From Arcuatula senhousia (Eukaryota > Mollusca > Bivalvia > Mytilida > Mytilidae): 64,000 nt of DNA. The stretch is from contig OZ020317.1 in the NCBI GenBank assembly GCA_963971305.1, positions 18,866,001-18,930,000 of the forward strand, read 5' to 3'. Numbering within the stretch: the first letter of the stretch is position 1; the number at the start of each line of letters is the position of its first letter. Both the position numbers and the translations under genes were made by a program. The notes below the pieces were generated by a model that worked only from the letters and a program-made list of their open reading frames with translations, was not told the origin of the DNA and did not search any database. This document shows positions 1 through 11,749 of this stretch, piece after piece.

Positions 1-1506
1 ATTAGTTTCTATAGTTCACTCATTGAGAAAGTCTCATTTCTATCTCATATTGGTTGTTGCTCATTTGTTATTTGGCATGTAATCACCTTTTGATTTTGTC
101 GATTGAGTTTGGATAGAATTGATCAGTTTTATATACAAGTTTTCCTATACTGACATCGAGGTGTAGGTTAACTTCAGAATATCTCAACAACGGACCATAT
201 TTTGTTCTTATTTATGTCACCCAGTTGTTAAGATATATAAAGCCCGCTCGGTATACACGTGACAACAGCAAATAATAAGGGTCATTGAGTCTAAAGCGAT
301 GTGATTATCTATGATAATAAAACGCAATAACAAAGGGGAAATGAATAAATAGTACGTACATATGCATCTATATTCCAGATCACGGAGCCACTTTTCTTTA
401 TTAGAAAAACTTAAGCGTGAATGATTTGTTATTATTCTGCTCATCAACAAAAACGCTCATGTCATGTTGTTATACTTAAAGTAATTAATGACTTTCTTCT
501 AAAACTAAAACAAAAAATGGATAAAATCCGAAGAAGCATATCCATTTTGTTGCAGATTAGAGCAAATAAAACTAAAATCAGAATACCTTTACAAATTATT
601 AACACTGAAAGTGTTAATAAAAATAGTCGTAGTTTGGTTTTCTTGAGGAGCGAAAACTACATTAATTAATTATCTGAACTGCTTCTTGAAACTATTTGTT
701 GGGCTGATCTCAAGAAACATTGCTACATCTTCGAAAGATATGAAAAGGGTCATTCCGTGTATGGAGAGATAAATGCTTCTGTGGCATTCATTAAGCACAT
801 ATTTGTTGGTTTCAATAAGAGTAGACTAGTTTGAACCACTACAAAGTCAATACTCGAATCATGCAAGCTGGAGAGGGATTGACATAAGGATCAAGCTTGG
901 TTCGCATTCCGGATATTCAAATGCTTGAACTAATAAAATAATGTATTTGTTATTTGTGCATAGTAATTGAAGATGAGAAGCTTATCATTTGATGCACTTA
1001 TACTGTTTGTTTAAAATACTGTTGATTCATTTATTTTCCTGGATACCACTTTTCGTGGTTTTATGGAAAAGGCTCAGGTCGTTGATTCCTGAATTTGTGG
1101 TTTCATCTCATGTCAAAAACAGAGACAGCATAAAAGGCCTCTCGTAAAACGTAAGCATGAATAAAACAGTCCAGATATACTGACGTCATGAACAACAGCC
1201 TACGATTAATATCAAAAAGGAATTGTTTAATCAACATGGTTAACTGTAAAAAAAACAAACACAATGATCAAAGTTCATCGTTGATATCTTATATTTCATG
1301 TGTTTCTTGTAGTTTTATAGATTGATTTCTGTTACACTATCTACAACAGTAAGCTTGTACTCTCTTACGAAAAAAAGTAATAGCAGTGTATCCTATCATC
1401 AAGTTAGTTGTGATATTCATATTTTTGGACAATTGAATTGTACATGTATATGCTGACTTTATTTAAGTTATGATGCATATTATCTAATTGTTCAACTTTT
1501 AAACCC
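1..1506. other. Non-coding DNA, no feature recognised
   Basis: AT-rich sequence with only short open frames (longest about 80 codons), none showing a recognisable domain, splice context or repeat structure. I see nothing I can name here. Confidence 0.5.
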
Positions 1507-1640
1507 TTTTATCGGTAATTAGCGGCTTTTTCCTTTGATCTCATCTGCCTGATATTTTTTAGTATCATGGACAGTCCGTGATACAAGAAAATATCAGGTG
1601 GGAGCACTTGATGACTGTGACGTCATTACCGATAAAAAGA
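1507..1640. repeat. Fold-back (palindromic) repeat A
   Basis: The left end TTTTATCGGTAAT is answered by ATTACCGATAAAA at the right end. Inside are the nested inverted pairs CCTGATATTTT / AAAATATCAGG and GTATCA / TGATAC around a central ACAGT. The whole 134-bp segment could fold into one hairpin. It looks like a small fold-back or MITE-type element. No coding capacity. Confidence 0.7.
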
Positions 1641-1765
1641 ATATTATATACTTTCCTTTTTGATACTATCTACATCTAGTCTCGTATCAGACTCGTCCTA
1701 CCGGACTCGTCTGATACTCACCTAGATATAGATAGTATCAGAAAGGAAAGTACATAATATTCTAT
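1639..1765. repeat. Fold-back repeat B, abutting A
   Basis: A second hairpin begins where the first ends. AGAATATTATATACTTTCC at the left is mirrored by GGAAAGTACATAATATTCT at the right, with further complementary blocks (GATACTATCTA / TAGATAGTATC, GTATCAGAC / GTCTGATAC) up to a 16-nt centre. The two arms are nearly perfectly complementary, which suggests a young or conserved palindrome. Confidence 0.75.
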
Positions 1766-2365
1766 ATTGAATAATCCATAAGAATGTCCAAAAATCGAAG
1801 CTTACTTCGTCTATTTTTTAATATATTTTTTGCCTGCTTATTCGTTAAGGAATTGTAGAAGTTGACGTTTTTCATCGATTAGAATGAATATCTACAAGTA
1901 TAACATGGTCGATATCCTTAGTGTTGGATTTGGCTTCCCTGTTAAAACTGTTTTGGTTTCGAGTACTTTTCGTTGTTCAATACTTTGGGTATTGACCCTC
2001 CAATGTTTTGATATAAACCTGCTGATGAGAGGTTACTCCTTAAAATATGCATATACATCATAACTAAATTACCCGTTTTATGCCCGTTTTGGTATTTGTA
2101 TTTTATGCAAATTTAATGTGAAGATGACTATCCTTTTAAATGTAAAATTCTTGTGAATTCATTTAAAAGCAATCAAAATAAAAAAAAAATGTAACGTGAG
2201 AAAAAAAGCAGTTTTCAATTCAGAAACTGTGGTTGTTTTGCTTGACAAAATGATAAAACATGATCAGGAGTAATTTTTAGCATATTTTATAATAAATGTC
2301 CGTAAGCGATCAAAAGAACCGAGAACCTTATGTTGCACTTTTAAATACTGTTTTAGCTATAGCAT
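1766..2365. other. Non-coding DNA, no feature recognised
   Basis: AT-rich interval between the fold-back elements and a retroelement tail. No ORF with recognisable similarity, no inverted or tandem repeat noticed. Confidence 0.5.
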
Positions 2366-2571
2366 GCAGGAACTGCTTACTCTTCCGGACCACCTGAGTT
2401 CACTCTTGTTTCGCCTGGAGTTCGCGTTGTTTATTGATATTCAGTATTTTGTGTTTCCATTTTTTACATGTTGTCTGTTTTTTGTCCAGTTCTTGTTGGT
2501 GTTTACTGGTTTTGACTCTGCCCTTTCGGACTTTTGACATTCGGATACCCCATTGGTACCTCTGCTTCTTA
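2366..2571 (+). mobile_element. 3' tail fragment of a reverse-transcriptase element
   Basis: The segment runs from GGAACTGCTTACTCTTCCGG through TTCACTCTTGTTTCG and TTGTTGGTGTTTACTGG to TTGACATTCGGATACCCC and GGTACCTCTGCTTC. The same string of blocks recurs in the window at 24.0, 49.3 and 55.2 kb and inside every unit of the 3.9-17.6 kb array, where its last part follows the C-terminus of a reverse transcriptase. I therefore read it as the non-coding 3' end of that element, here without its coding part. Confidence 0.6.
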
Positions 2572-3635
2572 AAGGTTCAACCAGCCGTTCAAATTAATTT
2601 ACACCATTACAATATTTTAATTTTATCAACCTCGTTTTATGTGACCATATGCCACTAACCTATATTCTTCAGGCTTTTCCATAAACATAATTTCCTTTCA
2701 ATGTATTGATTATCGTTATAAGCATTATGCGTTCTCCTATTTTTCATTAAATGTTTTAATAAAGTTATAATTATAAAAATGATGCATTTTACAACTTTTT
2801 GATGATTCCGATTAAAAAGGGATACTGTTATGCTTCGACGTTTAAAAATATATATTGTGACTTTAAAGCATGTGTGTTGCATATAAATAATATCAAAGTA
2901 TATAGTTCATCTTTTTGATTTTAAATAGAGCTATTAAGACAATGTTGTTGTGCTTGATATTTGAAAGAAAATGACATTGCAAAAGTGCAACATAAAGTGT
3001 ACATAAGTATGGTTTTCGATATCATGGCTGCACATGCGTTCCTCTTATCTTGGTTGTTTTAATGATGTTAATTATATCTAAGTGTGATACTGAGTAATAC
3101 ATTTTGTTTAACGGGTTACCCTCTTAAGTCACTTGAACGATAGGCAGTAACTGTTTCATTATTTGTTATTTTAATGCATCCCATTAAATTGCTACATCTA
3201 TTAACAGCAGATGCTTTTTTTGATAGTAACATTTTAGAATAGGTATGACCTATTCAATATAACATTTCATAAAATAATGTTTCAATTAAAGAGATAACAG
3301 TAAATGGACTAATTTGAATACATTATACATTATAAAACATTGAATTTTATCTGATATTTCATGAGCACTCTTCTCCTCATTTCATATTTGGTTTTCTTTT
3401 ATACATGTTCATTAGTATTGGAAGAAGTGAAAATTCCACAATTATTACCAAATTCATCTTGCAGCATTTTCAAAACTTTCGATTTCTCCACTATTTACAC
3501 TTCTATTTCACAAATCAACTGAAATCTCGATTGGCACAACTGATTAAACGCAATATTTTTAACAAAAAGATTTTAAAACGCATTTACAAATATTAAATTG
3601 TCGATTATACTAAGACTTACCTTGTCTTCAATTAA
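2572..3635. other. Non-coding DNA, no feature recognised
   Basis: AT-rich interval with short ORFs only. Nothing recognisable on either strand. Confidence 0.5.
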
Positions 3636-3771
3636 CGAAAGACTGTCATCATTTTTTTTTCATTGGGGTATGAAAAAAATGCACATTGTATAATCCGCGA
3701 GGCGGATTATAATTAATGTGCAAAACCTTTTTCTTCATATCCCCAATAAAAAAAATTATTTCAGTCATTCC
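3636..3771. repeat. Fold-back repeat with 'ATAATCCGCGAGGCGGATTAT' type centre
   Basis: The left side (poly-T, CATTGGGGTATGAAAAAAATG, CACATT) is the imperfect reverse complement of the right side (AATGTG, CTTCATATCCCCAATAAAA). The centre is the short palindrome TAATCCGCGAGGCGGATTA. It is a MITE-like hairpin with no coding capacity. Related blocks (TTTCATAGAGATATGAAAAA) follow at about 3.88 kb, just before the tandem array. Confidence 0.65.
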
Positions 3772-3907
3772 TTATGAATAGATTTTCAAAATGATTAAAA
3801 AACATGAAAATCTTACTTATAAAAGAACTAAAATGATGGCACTTCCTATGAAAAGTGGGCGTTTCCCCATGATGGTTTTTTCATAGAGATATGAAAAACA
3901 ATCGTCC

Positions 3908-5867
3908 AATCAAATTGCAGTATTTTATTCAAATTTATTTATTTAGTTAAAGACATTTTTTACAGAAGTTCTAATAATTGACAGCCTTAATTTCCTTATC
4001 GACAACATTTGTTCGTGTTTTTCAGCAAACGATAGGGAATCTAATGGGCACTAATAATGCACATTTGCATGCTGGTTTGCTTCATTCATATGAAGCAGAC
4101 TTCTCACAATCTCTTCTTGACAAAAACATCGTAGCTTAGCTCTCTTTTCACCTTAATTTCCGTTATATTGATGATGTCCTTTCACTGAACAACTCACCAT
4201 TGGGTGAATTTCTCCAATTCATGTATACTCAGGAGTTTGAGGTAAAGGACACAACAGATTCTATGAAGTCTGATTCATATTTAGATCTATATTTCAAAAT
4301 ATACTCTCAAGGACAATTTTCAGCGTAGCTCAATGACAAACATGACGTCCTCAATATTCCAATTGTCAAGGAAGCAGAGGTACCAATGAGGTATTCGAAT
4401 GTCAAAAGTCCGAAAGGGCAGAGACAAAACAAGTAAACACCAACAAGAACGGGACAAAAACATACAACATGTAAAACACAACATACTGGATATTAATATG
4501 CACTTATCTGAGAGATCAAAATCCAATATTTGTCTACAAGTGCATGTTGTCTTCCGTAAAATTTCTTGAGTGAAGACAGCAACCGAAGAGCAACATAACC
4601 CTGTGTGAGCAATTTTTGCGTCAGACCTGTCGCTCTGCTAAGGAAATCGATGTAAGTCCCGCATGCTCTGGAGTAACGAATCAATTTAGATACGTAAACT
4701 CCATAAGCTGGAGTGGACGGAATGTTGCTACACATGATGGGATAGTTGATGATTGGAAAGTTGAAGTCATCACGTTTGTCATAGAGCCTTGTTGAAAGTC
4801 TTCCTTGAGAGTCAATTTCGAGATGTAGATCTAAATATGAAGCAGACTTCCTAGAATCCGTTGTGTCCTTTATCTCAAGATCCTGGGGATATGTGAGATG
4901 GAGAAAGTCCCCCAATCGAGGATTGTTTAGTGAAAGAAACATCATCAATATAACGAAACGTGAATTTGAAAGAGAGAGCTAGTCTTCGGTCTTTTGTGTC
5001 TAGAAAAGATTGTAAGAAGTCTGCTTCATATGAATGAAGAAACTAATCAGCAAGTAGAGGTGCACAATTAGTGACCGTTGGAATCCCTATTGTTTGCTAA
5101 AAACACGTCCACCAATTTGAACAAATATGTTGTCAATAAGAAAGTTGAGCATGTCGATTATTTAGTCTCCTGTAAATTTGTTCTTTTACTTAGACTCATT
5201 GATGACAAAGTAAGTCATCGACTACTAGACATTTGTTCCTACGTTTTCCATTCTTTTTGAAAAAGCTGCGTTTAATCAGCTGTGCCAATCGCAATTTTAG
5301 TTTTTCAACTTCCTCTTCTTGTTAAGCAAAATTCAGTCGGCTCCAGTTTCTGGAGTATACTTATTACAATTGATTTGTGTTACTCGAGAGTTTTGGGAAT
5401 ACATTTTTGTAACATCAATGTCAGATCGTCACTTTGACACTTAAATTTCTGACAGAAGGTTATTTTGCTCCTAGGCGGCTGTCTTCGTCTTCAATTAAGA
5501 AATGTTACGGTAGACATCAAACACTCATGACAAATATGGGATTTTTATCTGTTTTGTTGTTATGTGTGTGTGTGTGTGGATGTTTTATGTTGTTGTGTGG
5601 TTTGTTTTGTTATGATGATTTTTTCGTCTACCAGTTTTATCTTTGTCTTTTTGTCTTCACGGTTTTATGGTGTTTATTACCCCTTTGGTACACATGTGCT
5701 TTTCTCAGATGAATGCAGATGTTGGTTTATCATAGGGTTTGGTTTTGTCTTATTTTATCAAATTGGACACGACAAATTAATTTTGACTCTCGTTTCGCGT
5801 TGCTGATTTCCGTTCGGTTGTATTTGTGTTTTTGGGGTTTTTTTTTGTGTGTTGTTTTATTCTTGTG
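3908..5867. mobile_element. Array unit 1 (internal map given here)
   Basis: Plus strand, about 3990-4343: reverse-transcriptase residues read FLIDN, then GNLMGTNNAHLHAG, FRYIDDVLSLNN, KDTTDS, SYLDL and a degraded YDKRDD-like block. There are in-frame stops, and the stretch between FLIDN and the MGTN block is missing. Minus strand, about 5270-4344: a second copy with its 3' tail (GTACCTCTGCTTC at the end nearest 4344). Plus strand, about 5278-5545: the first copy resumes with a degraded PAYGVY...YSR and then LTEGYFAPRRLSSSSIKKCYGRHQ. The minus-strand copy therefore sits inside the plus-strand copy. The remainder to 5867 is a TG/TTTG-rich tail. Confidence 0.8.
4493..4948 (-). pseudogene. Reverse transcriptase C-terminal fragment, array unit 1
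   Basis: A 150-codon open frame with FLSLNNPRLGDFLHL, DLEIKDTTDSRKSASYLDL, LYDKRDDFNFPIINYP, TPAYGVYVSKLIRYSR, LTQKLLTQGYVALRLLSSL and KKFYGRQHALVDKY. These blocks correspond to the post-catalytic thumb part of a YIDD reverse transcriptase, the same family as the longer copy at 40.1-41.9 kb. Its apparent first codon is TTG. The true catalytic RYIDD lies just upstream in another frame because an extra T follows GATGATGTT, so this is a broken gene and not an independent CDS. Upstream minus-strand sequence still shows the TNCAPLLAD and HSYEADF blocks. Confidence 0.85.
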
Positions 5868-7829
5868 AATCAAATTACAGTATTTTATTCAAATTTATTT
5901 ATTTAGTTAAAGACATTTTTTTACAGAAGTTCTAATAATTGACAGCCTTAATTTCCTTATCGACAACATTTGTTCGTGTTTTTCAGCAAACGATAGGGAA
6001 TCTAATGGGCACTAATAATGCACATTTGCATGCTGGTTTGCTTCATTCATATGAAGCAGACTTCTCACAATCTCTTCTTGACAAAAACATCGTAGCTTAG
6101 CTCTCTTTTCACCTTAATTTCCGTTATATTGATGATGTCCTTTCACTGAACAACCCACCATTTGGTGAATTTCTCCAGTTCATGTATACTCAGGAGTTTG
6201 AGGTAAAGGACACAACAGATTCTATGAAGTCTGATTCATATTTAGATTTATATTTCAAAATATACTCTCAAGGACAATTTTCAGCGTAGCTCAATGACAA
6301 ACATGACGTCCTCAATATTCCAATTGTCAAGGAAGCAGAGGTACCAATGAGGTATTCGAATGTCAAAAGTCCGAAAGGGCAGAGACAAAACAAGTAAACA
6401 CCAACAAGAACGGGACAAAAAACATACAACATGTAAAACACAACATACTGAATATTAATATGCACTTATCTGAGAGATCAAAATCCAATATTTGTCTACA
6501 AGTGCATGTTGTCTTCCGTAAAATTTCTTGAGTGAAGACAGCAACCGAAGAGCAACATAACCCTGTGTGAGCAATTTTTGCGTCAGACCTGTCGCTCTGC
6601 TAAGGAAATCGATGTAAGTCCCGCATGCTCTGGAGTAACGAATCAATTTAGATACGTAAACTCCATAAGCTGGAGTGGACGGAATGTTGCTACACATGAT
6701 GGGATAGTTGATGATTGGAAAGTTGAAGTCATCACGTTTGTCATAGAGCCTTGTTGAAAGTCTTCCTTGAGAGTCAATTTCGAGATGTAGATCTAAATAT
6801 GAAGCAGACTTCCTAGAATCCGTTGTGTCCTTTATCTCAAGATCCTGGGGATATGTGAGATGGAGAAAGTCCCCCAATCGAGGATTGTTTAGTGAAAGAA
6901 ACATCATCAATATAACGAAACGTGAATTTGAAAGAGAGAGCTAGTCTTCGGTCTTTTGTGTCTAGAAAAGATTGTAAGAAGTCTGCTTCATATGAATGAA
7001 GAAACTAATCAGCAAGTAGAGGTGCACAATTAGTGACCGTTGGAATCCCTATTGTTTGCTAAAAACACGTCCACCAATTTGAACAAATATGTTGTCAATA
7101 AGAAAGTTGAGCATGTCGATTATTTAGTCTCCTGTAAATTTGTTCTTTTACTTAGACTCATTGATGACAAAGTAAGTCATCGACTACTAGACATTTGTTC
7201 CTACGTTTTCCATTCTTTTTGAAAAAGCTGCGTTTAATCAGCTGTGCCAATCGCAATTTTAGTTTTTCAACTTCCTCTTCTTGTTAAGCAAAATTCAGTC
7301 GGCTCCAGTTTCTGGAGTATACTTATTACAATTGATTTGTGTTACTCGAGAGTTTTGGGAATACATTTTTGTAACATCAATGTCAGATCGTCACTTTGAC
7401 ACTTAAATTTCTGACAGAAGGTTATTTTGCTCCTAGGCGGCTGTCTTCGTCTTCAATTAAGAAATGTTACGGTAGACATCAAACACTCATGACAAATATG
7501 GGATTTTTATCTGTTTTGTTGTTATGTGTGTGTGTGTGTGGATGTTTTATGTTGTTGTGTGGTTTGTTTTGTTATGATGATTTTTTTGTCTACCAGTTTT
7601 ATCTTTGTCTTTTTGTCTTCACGGTTTTATGGTGTTTATTACCCCTTTGGTACACATGTGCTTTTCTCAGATGAATGCAGATGTTGGTTTATCATAGGGT
7701 TTGGTTTTGTCTTATTTTATCAAATTGGACACGACAAATTAATTTTGACTCTCGTTTCGCGTTGCTGATTTCCGTTCGGTTGTATTTGTGTTTTTGGGGT
7801 TTTTTTTTGTGTGTTGTTTTATTCTTGTG
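5868..7829. mobile_element. Array unit 2
   Basis: Same map as unit 1. The minus-strand fragment encodes exactly the same residues as unit 1 (NNPRLG, HLTYP), so units 1 and 2 form one subgroup. The plus-strand part has CCACCATTTGG where unit 1 has CACCATTGGG. Confidence 0.85.
6455..6910 (-). pseudogene. Reverse transcriptase C-terminal fragment, array unit 2
   Basis: Residue-for-residue identical to the unit 1 fragment, with the same extra T separating it from the YIDD motif. Confidence 0.85.
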
Positions 7830-9789
7830 AATCAAATTACAGTATTTTATTCAAATTTATTTATTTAGTTAAAGACATTTTTTTACAGAAGTTCTAATAA
7901 TTGACAGCCTTAATTTCCTTATCGACAACATTTGTTCGTGTTTTTCAGCAAACGATAGGGAATCTAATGGGCACTAATAATGCACATTTGCATGCTGGTT
8001 TGCTTCATTCATATGAAGCAGACTTCTCACAATCTCTTCTTGACAAAAACATCGTAGCTTAGCTCTCTTTTCACCTTAATTTCCGTTATATTGATGATGT
8101 CCTTTCACTGAACAACCCACCATTTGGTGAATTTCTCCAGTTCATGTATACTCAGGAGTTTGAGGTAAAGGACACAACAGATTCTATGAAGTCTGATTCA
8201 TATTTAGATTTATATTTCAAAATATACTCTCAAGGACAATTTTCAGCGTAGCTCAATGACAAACATGACGTCCTCAATATTCCAATTGTCAAGGAAGCAG
8301 AGGTACCAATGAGGTATTCGAATGTCAAAAGTCCGAAAGGGCAGAGACAAAACAAGTAAACACCAACAAGAACGGGACAAAAAACATACAACATGTAAAA
8401 CACAACATACTGAATATTAATATGCACTTATCTGAGAGATCAAAATCCAATATTTGTCTACAAGTGCATGTTGTCTTCCGTAAAATTTCTTGAGTGAAGA
8501 CAGCAACCGAAGAGCAACATAACCCTGTGTGAGCAATTTTTGCGTCAGACCTGTCGCTCTGCTAAGGAAATCGATGTAAGTCCCGCATGCTCTGGAGTAA
8601 CGAATCAATTTAGATACGTAAACTCCATAAGCTGGAGTGGACGGAATGTTGCTACACATGATGGGATAGTTGATGATTGGAAAGTTGAAGTCATCACGTT
8701 TGTCATAGAGCCTTGTTGAAAGTCTTCCTTGAGAGTCAATTTCGAGATGTAGATCTAAATATGAAGCAGACTTCCTAGAATCCGTTGTGTCCTTTATCTC
8801 AAGATCCTGGGGATATATGAGATGGAGAAAGTCACCCAATCGAGAATTGTTTAGTGAAAGAAACATCACCAATATAACGGAACGTGAATTTGAAAGAGAG
8901 AGCTAGTCTTCGGTCTTTTGTGTCTAGAAAAGATTGTAAGAAGTCTGCTTCATATGAATGAAGAAACTAATCAGCAAGTAGAGGTGCACAATTAGTGACC
9001 GTTGGAATCCCTATTGTCTGCTAAAAACACGTCCACCAATTTGAACAAATATGTTGTCAATAAGAAAGTTGAGCATGTCGATTATTTAGTCTCCTGTAAA
9101 TTTGTTCTTTTACTTAGACTCATTGATGACAAAGTAAGTCATCGACTACTAGACATTTGTTCCTACGTTTTCCATTCTTTTTGAAAAAGCTGCGTTTAAT
9201 CAGCTGTGCCAATCGCGATTTTAGTTTTTCAAATTCCTCTTCTTGTTAAGCAACATTCAGTCGGCTCCAGTTTCTGGAGTATACTTATTACAATTGATTT
9301 GTGTTACTCGAGAGTTTTGGGAATACATTTTTGTAACATCAATGTCAGATCGTCATTTTGACACTTAAATTTCTGACAGAAGGTTATTTTGCTCCTAGGC
9401 GGCTGTCTTCGTCTTCAATTAAGAAATGTTACGGTAGACATCAAACACTCATGACAAATATGGGATTTTTATCTGTTTTGTTGTTATGTGTGTGTGTGTG
9501 GATGTTTTATGTTGTTGTGTGGTTTGTTTTGTTATGATGATTTTTTTGTCTACCAGTTTTATCTTTGTCTTTTTGTCTTCACGGTTTTATGGTGTTTATT
9601 ACCCCTTTGGTACACATGTGCTTTTCTCAGATGAATGCAGATGTTGGTTTATCATAGGGTTTGGTTTTGTCTTATTTTATCAAATTGGACACGACAAATT
9701 AATTTTGACTCTCGTTTCGCGTTGCTGATTTCCGTTCGGTTGTATTTGTGTTTTTGGGGTTTTTTTTTGTGTGTTGTTTTATTCTTGTG
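7830..9789. mobile_element. Array unit 3
   Basis: First unit of the second subgroup. The minus-strand piece has CCCAATCGAGAATTG and ATATGAGATGG, giving NNSRLG and HLIYP, and ATCACC in place of ATCATC. The TG tract is shorter by one TG than in units 1-2. Confidence 0.85.
8417..8872 (-). pseudogene. Reverse transcriptase C-terminal fragment, array unit 3
   Basis: Starts MVMFLSLNNSRLGDFLHLIYP; differs from units 1-2 at three residues. Otherwise the same blocks and the same upstream frame break. Confidence 0.85.
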
Positions 9790-11749
9790 AATCAAATTAC
9801 AGTATTTTATTCAAATTTATTTATTTAGTTAAAGACATTTTTTTACAGAAGTTCTAATAATTGACAGCCTTAATTTCCTTATCGACAACATTTGTTCGTG
9901 TTTTTCAGCAAACGATAGGGAATCTAATGGGCACTAATAATGCACATTTGCATGCTGGTTTGCTTCATTCATATGAAGCAGACTTCTCACAATCTCTTCT
10001 TGACAAAAACATCGTAGCTTAGCTCTCTTTTCACCTTAATTTCCGTTATATTGATGATGTCCTTTCACTGAACAACCCACCATTTGGTGAATTTCTCCAG
10101 TTCATGTATACTCAGGAGTTTGAGGTAAAGGACACAACAGATTCTATGAAGTCTGATTCATATTTAGATTTATATTTCAAAATATACTCTCAAGGACAAT
10201 TTTCAGCGTAGCTCAATGACAAACATGACGTCCTCAATATTCCAATTGTCAAGGAAGCAGAGGTACCAATGAGGTATTCGAATGTCAAAAGTCCGAAAGG
10301 GCAGAGACAAAACAAGTAAACACCAACAAGAACGGGACAAAAAACATACAACATGTAAAACACAACATACTGAATATTAATATGCACTTATCTGAGAGAT
10401 CAAAATCCAATATTTGTCTACAAGTGCATGTTGTCTTCCGTAAAATTTCTTGAGTGAAGACAGCAACCGAAGAGCAACATAACCCTGTGTGAGCAATTTT
10501 TGCGTCAGACCTGTCGCTCTGCTAAGGAAATCGATGTAAGTCCCGCATGCTCTGGAGTAACGAATCAATTTAGATACGTAAACTCCATAAGCTGGAGTGG
10601 ACGGAATGTTGCTACACATGATGGGATAGTTGATGATTGGAAAGTTGAAGTCATCACGTTTGTCATAGAGCCTTGTTGAAAGTCTTCCTTGAGAGTCAAT
10701 TTCGAGATGTAGATCTAAATATGAAGCAGACTTCCTAGAATCCGTTGTGTCCTTTATCTCAAGATCCTGGGGATATATGAGATGGAGAAAGTCACCCAAT
10801 CGAGAATTGTTTAGTGAAAGAAACATCACCAATATAACGGAACGTGAATTTGAAAGAGAGAGCTAGTCTTCGGTCTTTTGTGTCTAGAAAAGATTGTAAG
10901 AAGTCTGCTTCATATGAATGAAGAAACTAATCAGCAAGTAGAGGTGCACAATTAGTGACCGTTGGAATCCCTATTGTCTGCTAAAAACACGTCCACCAAT
11001 TTGAACAAATATGTTGTCAATAAGAAAGTTGAGCATGTCGATTATTTAGTCTCCTGTAAATTTGTTCTTTTACTTAGACTCATTGATGACAAAGTAAGTC
11101 ATCGACTACTAGACATTTGTTCCTACGTTTTCCATTCTTTTTGAAAAAGCTGCGTTTAATCAGCTGTGCCAATCGCGATTTTAGTTTTTCAAATTCCTCT
11201 TCTTGTTAAGCAACATTCAGTCGGCTCCAGTTTCTGGAGTATACTTATTACAATTGATTTGTGTTACTCGAGAGTTTTGGGAATACATTTTTGTAACATC
11301 AATGTCAGATCGTCATTTTGACACTTAAATTTCTGACAGAAGGTTATTTTGCTCCTAGGCGGCTGTCTTCGTCTTCAATTAAGAAATGTTACGGTAGACA
11401 TCAAACACTCATGACAAATATGGGATTTTTATCTGTTTTGTTGTTATGTGTGTGTGTGTGGATGTTTTATGTTGTTGTGTGGTTTGTTTTGTTATGATGA
11501 TTTTTTTGTCTACCAGTTTTATCTTTGTCTTTTTGTCTTCACGGTTTTATGGTGTTTATTACCCCTTTGGTACACATGTGCTTTTCTCAGATGAATGCAG
11601 ATGTTGGTTTATCATAGGGTTTGGTTTTGTCTTATTTTATCAAATTGGACACGACAAATTAATTTTGACTCTCGTTTCGCGTTGCTGATTTCCGTTCGGT
11701 TGTATTTGTGTTTTTGGGGTTTTTTTTTGTGTGTTGTTTTATTCTTGTG
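9790..11749. mobile_element. Array unit 4
   Basis: Indistinguishable from unit 3 over the stretches I compared (same length of 1960 bp, same TG tract, same diagnostic substitutions). Confidence 0.85.
10377..10832 (-). pseudogene. Reverse transcriptase C-terminal fragment, array unit 4
   Basis: Same translated residues as the unit 3 copy. Confidence 0.85.

Noticed and set aside
5078..5260. 60-codon plus-strand ORF present in all array units (MESLLFAKNTSTNLNKY...).
   Set aside because: It is the antisense of the minus-strand RT piece (FLIDN...TNCAP region).
5434..5806. Plus-strand ORFs of 80-92 codons repeated in the array units (MCVCVDVLCCCVV...).
   Set aside because: They are translations of a TG-rich retroelement tail; only the first about 35 codons are RT-derived and the start is not a gene start.
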